The position numbers were made by a program, and so were the translations under genes. The notes beneath the pieces were generated by a model that searched no databases, was not told the origin of the DNA, and saw nothing but the letters and a program-made list of their open reading frames with translations. From Tachypleus tridentatus (taxonomy: Eukaryota > Arthropoda > Merostomata > Xiphosura > Limulidae), in contig NW_027467782.1 in assembly GCF_004210375.1 (NCBI RefSeq), positions 33,655,771-33,719,770 on the forward strand: DNA of 64,000 nt. Direction: 5' to 3'. Below, piece by piece: positions 22,934 to 33,301 of this stretch; position 1 is the stretch's first letter; each line of letters begins with the position of its first letter.

Positions 22934-23657
22934 ATTCACTAAGAAACACATCGACATATATACCATAATCATATCAAATCCAGATATTCATTAAGAAACA
23001 CATCAACATAATTATACCAAATCCAGGTATTCATTAAGAAACACATTGACGTGAACACCGTAACTATACCAAATCCAGGTATTTACTAAGAAACACATTG
23101 ACGTGAACACCGTAACTATACCAAATCCAGGTATTTACTAAGAAACACATTGACCTCTATATTATAATCATACCATATCCAGGTATTCTGTAAGAAACAC
23201 ATCGACATCAATACTATAATCATACCAAACATATCGACATATATACTATAATCATACCAAATCCAGGTATTCACTAAGAAACACATCGACATAAATATTA
23301 TAATCATACCAAATCCATCCACATATTTACTATAATCATACCATATCCAGGTATTAACTGAGAAACACATCGACATATATACTATAATCATACCAAATCC
23401 ATCCACATATTTACTATAATCATACCAAATCCAGGTATTCACAAAGAAACACATCGACATATATACAATAATCACACCAAATCCATCCACATATTTACTA
23501 TAATCATACCATATCCAGGTATTCACTGAGAAACACATTGACATATATACTATAATCATACCAAATCCATCCACATATTTACTATAATCATACCAAATCC
23601 AGGCATTCACTAAGAAACACATCGACATATATACTATAATTATACAAAATCCAAGTA
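22934..23657. repeat. composite minisatellite, 52- and 84-bp periods
   Basis: The left part is built of units of about 52 bp (AAATCCAGGTATTCACTAAG, then AAACACATCGACATATATAC and TATAATCATACC). The right part alternates that unit with a 32-bp one (AAATCCATCCACATATTTAC, then TATAATCATACC), giving an 84-bp higher-order period. Because 84 is a multiple of three, the minus strand stays open for 183 codons, a by-product of the period. Confidence 0.92.
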
Positions 23658-23670
23658 TGAAAATCAATAT

Positions 23671-23937
23671 TTGTTTTTGTTTCGCTTGAGGCTATTTGAG
23701 GGCTATCTGCGCTTGTCGTCCCTAATTTAGTAATGTAAGAGTAGGTGGAAGACAGCTGATCATCAGTACCTACCGCTAATTTCTTGCATTACTCTTTTAA
23801 CAACGAATAGTGGGATTGACCGTTACGTTAAAACGCACCCACTTCTAAAAGAGCGAGCATGTTTGGTGCGACGAGGATTTTAACCCGCGACCCTTGGATT
23901 ACAAGTCGAGTGCTTGAACCACATGGCCATGCCGGGC
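23671..23937 (-). repeat. SINE-A, full-length minus copy
   Basis: In reverse complement: head GCCCGGCATGGCCATGTGG, B box GGGTTAAAATCC, the CCCACTATTCGTTG block and the tail. Moderately diverged; no clear target duplication. It directly abuts the minisatellite. Confidence 0.9.
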
Positions 23938-24142
23938 GAAAGTAATGAGAAGTACTTGTAGTTACTAAGGGTAATCTGAAACAAGTAACGTTGAGATGCT
24001 TGTTTCATATGGAGGATTATCACACAAAAATATATTATTCCTGGTAGGATTTTTCTTTACTAATTAAAATACTTTTTATTGGTGTTTTAAATAGAAAGTT
24101 CTACCGTTCATGATTTTTGGCTTAAAAAGATTACACGTTCGC

Positions 24143-24620
24143 CAGTGGCGTAGCTAGGGAAGGGGGGGGTCACGGGTGTACATCTGTCCCCGGGCGCAGT
24201 GTCGGGGTTGGGGGCGCCAAATTGATGTTACATAATTAGAAATGAATTTCAAAATGAAATGTTTTCCCCTCTTATCCAAGTAATGTCCAGTGTCCCATAT
24301 ATGAGAGTTGCAACGTCATGTGTTGCCACAATTTGGTTGTGATTTGGTCACGTTATACCATAACGCTGTTATGAAATCGTCAAAATGCAGTCACTTCATA
24401 GCGAATAATCAACGTTGTCATGTAACATTGTGTGAACGTTGTGATATGAACATTATATGCTGTAAATCAGTAATCAGAACGCACATTACACGAGTACTTC
24501 ACCGAACAAAGTCGGTAAATTGTCTATTACTTGATCCAGTTTTGCAATGCTACCATGACCTCAGCGCCTTGTCCTTCGGGAGTAACCGAACGGCTATAAC
24601 AGATAATTGACCCCCGCAAG
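24143..24620 (+). mobile_element. hAT-like element end, non-autonomous or partial
   Basis: It starts CAGTGGCGTAGCTAGGGAAG, a form typical of hAT terminal inverted repeats, followed by a G-rich stretch and CGGGCGCAGTGTCGG. No matching right end or 8-bp target duplication was found. The stretch 24,308-24,610 is open for 100 codons but resembles no family I know. It ends next to the start of unit B, so the right edge may have been lost in that duplication. Confidence 0.45.
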
Positions 24621-26531
24621 TCTGACCAATGTTTCATGACCAATGCTGTCAGTGAACAAAGGTCATGGAGTGACATTATTCACTGGACTAAGAATGTAAG
24701 TTGAAATTCTTGATATGAGTATGCTCTCTTTGTACACACTCCCATTAAATGATCAAGAAAAAAGATGTTTAACATTACAGATATTAATTTTGAGGTAAAG
24801 AGGACTGGAAGGTTAAACACGAACCATCTAGTGGAAGAAGACTATTGTATTGTTTGAAATGGTAAGTGAGTTGTACCAGTGATGAATATTAGTAGTCTGT
24901 TCTCTTTATTATACTTTTAAAATTAAACAATAAGTTATTCTCTTGTAAACACTCTTAAACTCCTATATTTTGTTTGTTTTAATTGATTTTTTTTACCTAG
25001 TGTTTTCCTAGCATCATTACAATATGTACCTGATTTGCATGTTTGTTTGTTTTTCTCTTTATCATTTAATACTGAAACTTATGTTAGTGAACTTTTTATT
25101 TGTCTTTCCTACAAGAAAACATCTCTTAAATTGCAACTTCTATAACTTTTTAAGAAATAAAAATTCATTCAATGTTTTTAGGTAAAAATAAAATATCTAC
25201 TATTTCTAAACTACTTAGTTCAGAGACGTCTCAAGAAATGTTTCCAGGAACAGAGGGTTAAAGTTAAGAGCAATGAATCTGCCATTACAGACAAGTGCTT
25301 ACAATCAGACTTGATCATTATGATTTATAAGACTCATTTAAGTCATACTGTAAATTTGCAGCTATATATACTCTATAATAGTAAATGTTGGTTTGTTCTT
25401 TTTGGTTCTTAACCCTGCAGGAGAATTTCGTCCCACATAAAACAGCTGCTTATATAGGTACAGTAATCTGAAATTACATAAAGCACATTATTTCAATGGC
25501 ATTTACTGTATATGTATGGTAAGAACAAAATATATCTGTGGTAACCTGCTGCTGATATTACCAGCAAGCAGCAACAAGTTAATCCCAATCACATTATGTC
25601 AGGGTTTACAGAATGTCATCAAGACTGCATAGATTTCTTTGAAAACCTGACTGATAATTTCCATGTTTTATATCCAAGAAGCTGCTGTAGTAGTGACATT
25701 TTCCAATATTAAGCTACAAGGTAGGTATCTGGAGGTTTTAAGTAAAGCTGCTGATAAACCTAGCAATTTTTTATTGGAACTCATAATCAAGTATTCTTTA
25801 TAAACATAATAAAGGAGAATCAGGATTAATTTAATGCATCACTTCTTAGCTTGCAGCCTGAGCTATTATAAAATTATTGTCAGAAAACAACAAAATTATA
25901 AACCCTGTCATTTTGAAACTCCTTCAAAGGTAATGAGCACATTGTTTTTTGTAACTTACAAGAGGGTAACAAATTGTAAATAATGGAAAAGTAATTAAAA
26001 GTTTTAATGACATTACGAAACCTAAAAAATGATCAAATGTTTATACACTAATATTTTAGTATTATTAAAAAGGATAAACAAGTTCTTGCTTTTCTGACCC
26101 TGATGTTATGCACAAGAAACACTTTTATAGGGGTATAAAAACTGTTAATGTTGAGTTCCTTTAAATTTTTTCACGAGTAAAAAATTACTGAAGACAACGA
26201 TTGTATGAAAAGTTAACAAATGTTTGAAAATATCTAGATATTATTACTTTTGAATAGAATTTTCATGATACCAAAACACTGGATTAACATCTCAACAGGA
26301 CAAAAATCAAATACTATGATTACATAATGCACTAAACTCATACCTCACTAAAAAACAAAATATACAACATGATCACTTCTGTTATGTTTTACCAGATAGG
26401 GATGATAATTAACACCTAAAGGCTATAATTACCTAATAAAGCAATGTAGTTAAACCCCACTATTTAATAAAGCATGTATCACAACCACTCAAAAAACATA
26501 GCTGATTATGACCAGAAAAAAAAATACATAC

Positions 26532-26675
26532 CAGTAGTGTTTGTACACTAAGTCCTGTCTAATGTGATAAAACATTGTACTGTAGCCAGCTGTGTTTTAA
26601 TGTACAGAAAACCCACACAATGGCTCTCTATGGAGAGCATACGTCAGCTTCCACTTGATAAATCCACTACCACTG
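26532..26675 (-). pseudogene. decayed copy of exon E2 in unit B
   Basis: Same length (144 bp) and splice sites as E2 (donor GTATGT, acceptor CTATGTAG), but an in-frame TAA at 26,597-26,599 interrupts it after CGFSVH. Several residues differ (Tyr to Cys before GFS, Lys-Gln-Cys to Lys-His-Tyr at the end). If E2 is a true exon, this copy is dead. Confidence 0.5.
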
Positions 26676-27160
26676 CTACATAGCCCATGAACACATTAGC
26701 AAATTTTTTATATGTACGGAATTTTTTCATCGTCTTGTGACTCCTAAAAATAACCCTCAAAGTTGATGATGAAAACATAATGATATGAGCTGTCTCAGAT
26801 ATATATTTTTTCAGCTTTACGAGATTCTAGATTGACCAAATGTTATTATTTTACATGAATAATAAATGTAAAAAGGTTCAATCATAAAGGAGAGATATTC
26901 TAATAAAATATAATAACTTTTAAATAGTTGTGTGAAAAAAATAGAGAAAAATTACAAATAAACTTTAAGAATATAATATAACAAGTTAGAAACTTAAAAT
27001 CTCCCTCTGAATGCATTAATTAATTTAAAAACTACATGTACTTTGGACTTCAAAGGTTTATTACATGCATTAATGATCTAATGATTTCATTCATATATAA
27101 TTTCAGTCAGACAATACGGTGAGTGGATGGTAGATAATATTCTAGACATATCAGACAGAA

Positions 27161-27270
27161 TGTGTTTGTTTTGTTATAGCAAAGCAACAACGGGCTATCT
27201 GCTGTGTCTACCAAGGGGAATCAAAACCCTGACTTTAGCATTATAAATTCAAAGACTTACCTATGTCCTA
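27161..27270 (-). repeat. SINE-C copy in unit B
   Basis: Counterpart of 19,690-19,800, with a few substitutions (CAACAACGGGCTATCTGC). Confidence 0.6.
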
Positions 27271-27385
27271 CTAGGGAACAGACAATGAACACTTGTATAA
27301 CAGTTGTTATGGAGTGAATACCTTTTCTAAGTTAACATTCACAAACTTCATATCATAAAAACTGTTGTAATAACAAACTACTTAC

Positions 27386-27440
27386 ATCAATAGTATTCCA
27401 ACCACTACTGTAGTTGTTGTATGCCAGTGAGCCTTATAAG
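27386..27440 (-). pseudogene. copy of exon E1 in unit B
   Basis: All 55 bp and both splice sites are identical to 19,916-19,970. It is called a pseudogene because the next exon in this unit is interrupted. Confidence 0.4.
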
Positions 27441-27672
27441 CTATTAAATGCAATGGTAGCCCACATCAAAATCTTATATCAAAGTTAAAATAGCCTTCTT
27501 GTTTTCAAATTATAAATTTCTCTAAAAAAAACGATTCCTAATTCTTTTAGCTTTTTTCACCTCAATCAAATACATTAAACTACTGAAGGTTTTTCAATGT
27601 GTGTAAATAATCATACTTAAATAATTTTAAACCTTTACACCACTATTATTTTCTAATGGGATTCAAAACATA

Positions 27673-28409
27673 TAGTCTTCAAAAAAAGAAACGCAAAAGG
27701 CAGAATATAAGACATATTGTTAACAAGTTTATTCCGGGTAGTTCTGTGCGACATGTGTGAAACTTTGCACAGTCACTGCTGAACATCCAAAGTCTGCAAA
27801 GGCGAAGTCCGTAAGATTCCCTCGAATGTGCAAAAGGACTGTTGAAGCAGTAGACGTCGCAGTGGTGGTCCTATCCCGAAGGTGACGTAACCGGATGTAG
27901 TGATCCTGTGCGGGCGTGGTCACACGAGGTCTGCCAGATCGTGGACGGTCACGAGTTGATCCATGTTGTTGGTGACGATTCCATAGCCTTGTGATGGTGC
28001 TATATTAATATAATAAAATAAATAAATTATATATTCAAACATCTAATACCGCCCTCTACATTCCGACACTCAGGTAGCTTTCGGTCAGTTACCTCTTTCT
28101 TTGTGAACCTGATGATGACCGAAGAAGGTCGAAACGTTGTTCGCTCTTCTATGTAAAATATTTTCTCAACCCAAACGAGCCGTTTTTTGCAGATCTCTCA
28201 AACAAATTTATTGGATACGCATGCGTTTTGGCGAAAATCCGATGTTTTCCTCCGTTTTCAAAGTGCACAACTTTTATTGTCATTTTGGTCTGACAATTAG
28301 TGCCTTAACACGTGTAACATCACATACTCTGAGCTTGTAACGTTATTACATATATTTCTCTTTAAAATAACAAAAATATCCCTTTTGCCTTTCTTTTTTT
28401 AAAGAGTAT
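27673..28409 (-). mobile_element. Tc1/mariner-type element, non-autonomous, inserted in unit B
   Basis: The two ends form an inverted repeat of about 28 bp: TAGTCTTCAAAAAAAGAAAC at the left, and the reverse complement of the right end reads TACTCTTTAAAAAAAGAAAG. TA flanks both sides (27,671-27,672 and 28,410-28,411). Unit A at about 20,199 shows the uninterrupted site. Internally the minus strand keeps an N-terminal Tc1 transposase piece (27,729-27,990) that reads WRSTRDRPRSGRP-like residues, then VTTPAQDHYIRLRHLRDRT. The DDE domain is absent. A second repeat, with a hammerhead-like motif, is nested at about 28.02-28.22 kb. Confidence 0.85.
28103..28144 (+). ncRNA. hammerhead-ribozyme-like motif
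   Basis: In order: GTGAAC, core CTGATGA, an extra T, GACC, loop GAAGAA, GGTC, core GAAA, CGTT, then GTTCGC. GTGAAC and GTTCGC can pair over six positions (one G-U), and GACC pairs with GGTC. AACGTT is self-complementary, as in the very short stem III of dimeric hammerheads in Penelope-like elements. The extra base after CTGATGA departs from the standard form. The flanks (TAATACCGCC before, CCCAAACGAGCCGTTTTTTG after) look like a Penelope-like element end. Activity is unknown. Confidence 0.45.
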
Positions 28410-29397
28410 ATTTATATATGGTGCCTTTGTTGTTAATATTTGCAATAATTTTATCAAGATACAAATAATAGTTGATACTATGGAATAAGAACCAGAATTT
28501 TATTTGATTAAGTAAGTGGTTCAAAAGTTGTATGAAGTTTAAAGTTAGGCAATTGAAAACAGATGTTTCATTTCAAAGAGAATAACTGATATTTACCAGT
28601 AAGACAGGAGCATTATGCAGTGAAAACAATATTTTATTGTTAAAAAGGCTCCATTACCTACAAAGATTCATCAGAAATCCATCATCATATCATATTATTT
28701 ACAATAGGAAAATAATTAAATGTTCAAAAAAATACCTTTCAAAATTATGTGAGAGTGTAGATGTTATCTTGTGTAATCATAGATAACTCAAATGATAAAA
28801 ATATTACACTTAAAATATTTTTAAAATTATTTTATAAACTGCTATAGTTTATGACTGTATATATACATATATGAAGTATAGTCAGTATATACGTATTTTT
28901 TATCAAATTAGCACTAAAATGGTGAAAATGTTTTTATATTACATTTCTATAAAATGTGCAAATATTTGAAATTTATGTAATAACATTTTATTGTGAAAAT
29001 TATTTGTATTTTATCCAAAAAAATCACAAGCATAAGCAAAATAAGTAACTGAACAATTTAAAAATGTTTTCATCTTCAGTAATATTAGACCCTTTGGCTC
29101 CCTGTTAATGGCCAGTGATCCCACAAGAATATATATGTGTGTGTATGAAATTTCCAAGAATGCTTCAAATGAATGTCCTAAATGAGTTGTATTATATGCC
29201 ACAACAGCAGTTTCTTTGATACTATATTATCAATCAAAGACAAAAGCTTTAAGAATTAATATTTTTCACTTAATCTGCTAAGTGTATTACGTCTATTATT
29301 AATACTCTTAGGTAACATTTGAGGACTTAACTGACACCTAATAAAATTCAATTTAGATGTTAGAAAATTGCTCATACTGACGTCCAAGCCCCTAATG

Positions 29398-29510
29398 GCA
29401 CAGCGGTATGTCTGCAGACTCACACCACTAAAATCTGGGTTTCGATGCCCCTGGTGGACAGAGCACAGATAGCCCATTGTGCAGCTTTGAGCTTAATTCT
29501 AAACAAACAA
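29398..29510 (+). repeat. SINE-B copy in unit B
   Basis: Head CCCTAATGGCACAGCGGTAT, B-box-like GGTTTCGATGCCCC, tail TCTAAACAAACAA. Flanked by ACTGACGTCCAA (29,386-29,397) and ACTGATGTCCAA (29,511-29,522). The inverted copy D has it at the same site, so it predates that duplication. Confidence 0.88.
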
Positions 29511-30021
29511 ACTGATGTCCAACAAATATTCGAAATTTTGAGTAACTTACAAGTTATTGTGTCACAAAATATTGTGAACTCAGATAATAAATGGGCCATT
29601 TATCCTAGTCTCATACACACTTTGAAGAACTTTAAATTGTATTTGCAATAATTAACTTACAACTACCTCTACTACTAGTTTTTGAGTTTGATCAGCATCC
29701 AACATTGAATTTTAGCTTTACACATTTCGTGGGTGTGAGCGCTAGTTCTAAAACTAATGCAATATCAAAAATTACAGATTAAAATCATATTAATTACTTA
29801 TCTTTCTGTTCCCTTTGTTGTGAATTCTGAATGTATTTGTGTATAAAATTATATTTTAAAGCTATAGTTTTAGTTTTCTTCAAAGAGAAAATATATGATA
29901 ACTTTACATAAGGTAAGTAAGCTTATACAGTTTAAAGATGGGTTGAATTGATAACAAATCTTATTAAAAGTTTAACATGATAATGAATGTATAGTGTTTG
30001 GAAAAAGTTTTGTCATCATCA

Positions 30022-31194
30022 GGTTTAATAATATACCTATACACTGAAATGTATATTGTATGAAGCAAAGAGGTTGCATAACTTGAGATTGCTTAAAGCA
30101 TAATAAAGTTATTTTGTTGATGCTCTGTTTATAATTACTGTTTTTTACTTTTTAATAAACACATTATGATTTTATTAAGTTGCAGTGTTTGTAAACATAT
30201 TTTTTAATATGTTCACCAAATAAAATACTGTCATCAAATTGTACAATTTTACTACTTAGTGAATATGGTAGCAAATTGCAAGATATTGTGATATTGTAAA
30301 TATTTATTAAGTAATGTTCTAGAATGTTTATTTTGTTCAAATAATGAAGATAAATAAATTGTTTAACTAAAAATGGCAACTGTTAAAAAGATGAAAGCTG
30401 TCATGTGAAAATTAGTGGAAAAAAAAAAGAGTGAAAGAAAAAATTAAAAATGATATCACGTTAGAATAATGTTGTGGTTGAAAAAAATTAAGGAGTAAGC
30501 ATGTGCTTTTCTTGTATGGGTTATAAAAGGTGTGGTACTAATGGGTTGAGTGTAATTGATCAGTTCAAGGAATTCAAGGAATTATTTTCCACAAAGTAGG
30601 GCACACAATTCTTAGGGATTTAGTAACAAAAAAAGAAGAGGAACATTATTTAATGTTGTCCTTTGCATAATTTTTGCTTCTTTCATAAGTACTCTTAACT
30701 GGTGGTAATAAATACAAACTGTAGATGTTTAAATCCTTAAACAGAACTAATTTACAAAAATTGTAAACTTGTTAAGCATTTTTAAGAAACCCCCCACTAA
30801 AAAAGTAAGTTCTAATACAGAAAATCAAGATTTTCTAACTTGTTTACAATACCACTTGGATGGAAAGTACATAAGTTATAAAATATTTCTATTTAATGTT
30901 GTTTTTAAGCATTAAACACACAGAAAATACATTTTTGTCATTTAAAAACTTGACAGTCAGACATGTACAGATCATATATAAATTTGTAACTGTAAAGGTG
31001 ATGCATTTGGTTTGTTCTCTCAAAACATCTCAGTGATGGTATACTTAACATGTGATGAAACTTGTGGTTACCATGAAACACATTCATCTATTTAAAAAAA
31101 CTGATACTGACACTCATAATGTATAAATATTAAAACAGACTTATTTGTGAGCTTTCTGATATTTTAGTTATTAAACTTTCTATATTCCAGTTGG
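30022..31194. other. AT-rich unique DNA, no gene seen
   Basis: No feature recognised. Confidence 0.5.
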
Positions 31195-32310
31195 TAACAA
31201 AACATTTTGTTGTTATCCCATTTCACAGTGTCAGGATGGCATCTGAATAGTGCTTGATATTGGTGGTGTTGCACAGCATCATCCTTATCATACAGTTGAA
31301 TGTTTCTGCAGAGTTGACATGGCACCTGCTGAAATTGGTAAATCCATCTAGTATTAAAATGCTGTCTTCTCTGTAAATCCTGTCTTCATTAGGATTTGGC
31401 AATAACCTTTACTGAGGTTGATCTTTGAAGAGAACCTGACCTTATAATTTCTAGGTTGTCCATAGTTTCAGAGTTGAACTTCATCACAAGATTCAGCTTT
31501 TGGAAATTTATTTAGAAACAGTTAACCTATCTCTAATTTTTGTGATTAAAACTGGTAAATGGTAGGCTAAATTTGAAGGCTTAACAATTCCAGCTTCCAA
31601 CATTGCCTCAGCTTCCTGCTTTGTAAGGTACAGTGGAGCGCCATTAAACCGCGAAATTGCTTAAGCCGCTGTAGCAAGTCTTGTCCCAGAATTTTGATGT
31701 ATTAAATCTACTACCTGGCTTTCTAAAGTTTCTCACACTCTCCTTGTCGTTGACACTGACATGACGAATATGAGCGAGGATTATCGCTGCTCACCGCTAA
31801 TTTAAGAAAGTGCAAAACGTGGCTTACAAATTTAATCCTGGCTTTATAACTTCAAGGAGATATTTAAAAAGGATTTGCTTTAATTTGGGAAATAAATAGA
31901 ATATATTACAGTAGAAATTGACCGTTAATCTACCTTATCCGCTCTGTATGCCAGCTTTATGGAGGCTGCCATTGTTACCGAATCACACCTCTCCATACAT
32001 TAAACTTAATCCGCGGTAAATCCGTGAAAAAGTGATCAATAATTAAAGTATTATTTTAAATTCGATAATCCAATATTTTTATGGAATTGTATAAATATTA
32101 GCCACACACCCAATAGACATCACTTCAGTTTCTGAGCTGTTGGCGACTTCGGCTTTTCAGTCACAAAGGTTTAATCCGTGGACCTATTAAGCCGTGGTTA
32201 ACAAGGTTGACTCCCCAAATACTGCATCTTAACGGCGCTCCACTGTATTTCATTGCATAAGGTATCTGAAAGGGCTTCACTTTAGCTGGATACCATGTTG
32301 TTGTGTTGCA
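31195..32310 (-). mobile_element. fossil Ty3/gypsy-like fragment (reverse transcriptase part)
   Basis: On the minus strand the DNA to either side of the nested MITE resembles the N-terminal half of a Ty3/gypsy reverse transcriptase (for example KQEAEAMLEAGIVKPS). It is only a fragment: no LTR, gag, integrase or primer site is visible. It is broken in several places and looks old. The MITE at 31,631-32,245 inserted into it later. Confidence 0.7.
31631..32245. mobile_element. pogo/Tigger-type MITE, 615 bp
   Basis: Left end CAGTGGAGCGCCATTAA and right end, in reverse complement, CAGTGGAGCGCCGTTAA, flanked by TA at 31,629-31,630 and 32,246-32,247. Subterminal parts also pair loosely (AAGCCGC with GCCGTGG regions). 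There is no coding capacity. It carries more CG dinucleotides than its surroundings. CAGTGG ends and TA target match the pogo/Tigger group. Confidence 0.93.
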
Positions 32311-32325
32311 CAAGGCCTATCTTTC

Positions 32326-32538
32326 CTGATGATGACAAAACTTTTTCCAAACACTATACATTCATTATCATGTTAAACTTTTAATAAGATTTGTTATCAG
32401 TTCAACCCATCTTTAAACTCTATAAGCTTACTTACCTTATGCAAAGTTATCATACATTTTCTCTTTGAATAAAATTTCTTTAGCTTTAAAATATAATTTT
32501 ATACACAAATACATTCAGAATTCACAACAAAAGAAACT
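32326..32538 (-). repeat. unit F: inverted copy of 29,822-30,021
   Basis: In reverse complement it reads TTTTGTTGTGAATTCTGAATG to GTTTTGTCATCATCAGG, like the end of unit B, with scattered changes. It forms a pair of inverted arms 2.3 kb apart with unit B's end. Confidence 0.88.
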
Positions 32539-33246
32539 TTACAAAGCTATAAAAAACAACCTATATTTTAACTTTATCAACACATGATAGTCTATGTGCT
32601 ATATCCAAGTACATTTAAACTTTCTCAACAATAGTTATCATAGCAAGAATAGTTTCTCTTTCTTTCTTTTATGAAGAGGGGGTCCAATTAGACTTCTAGT
32701 GGTTTAATTAATAAGTGTACATCACATTCATTGTTTTTATTATTTATACCTGTGTTACAAGTCATTAGTGATAAAATTAATTAGAAAGTCTATTATTATT
32801 AGTTCATATAGGTTGTAATGAACAATTTAAAATCTATATCTTTATTTCTACTAATGTGATCAATTGGAAAATAAAAACAAACATTTTAAACTTTAATTGA
32901 AATAAATTATTATATTTTGAAAGGAAAACCATGTATACACCTCTATTCACATTTTAGTGTTTGCAAACATCAGTTTGTTTTCAATTCTTTTTTGTCACTT
33001 GCATTTTTACTTATTTTGGATATCAACAGTACTAAAACACTTGTGACATTATAACTTTCAAACAATGAAAACAGATTTTAAAGTAGGCATATGTTACAAG
33101 AGCTACAAGTGTCATAAATATAAGGGCTACAAATGATGTAAGAAATAATAACCATAAATTTTTTCAAAATTTTGGTTAAAATAAAGTTTTTTATTACCAT
33201 TTAGATAAAAAGGTAATTTTTTCTAACTTCATTACCAAAATGTCTG
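32539..33246. other. AT-rich DNA, no gene seen
   Basis: No feature recognised. Confidence 0.5.
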
Positions 33247-33301
33247 GTGCAGACAGCCTAGTTGCTTTGCACCATGAAATGCCAAGCTAACCAACCAACA
33301 A
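33247..33301 (+). repeat. SINE tail fragment
   Basis: CCTAGTTGCTTTGCACCATG, then AAATGCCAAGCTAACCAACC resembles the 3' end of an arthropod tRNA-SINE with a CCAACCAAC tail. Only the tail is present. Confidence 0.4.

Larger units (their letters stand above)
24640..30021 (+). repeat. unit B: old tandem copy with its right flank
   Basis: 24,640-28,873 matches unit A. 28,874-29,816 matches 42,199-43,504 in reverse (unit D). 29,822-30,021 matches 32,326-32,538 in reverse (unit F). So the paralogous locus originally ran A, D, then F, and unit B is the one copy where all three still lie in order. Substitutions are scattered throughout, so the duplication is much older than the A/C split. Confidence 0.85.

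Noticed and set aside
22934-23657. CRISPR-like array of regular repeats
   Set aside because: Units are directly adjacent, diverged and AT-rich with no unique spacers, and the DNA is eukaryotic.
23116-23667. 183-codon minus-strand open frame, repetitive and Trp/Tyr-rich
   Set aside because: It is produced by the 84-bp minisatellite period; there is no start context, splice signal or known domain.
24308-24610. 100-codon plus-strand frame with several Cys and His
   Set aside because: The spacing fits no zinc-finger class and it lies in a hAT-like non-autonomous relic.
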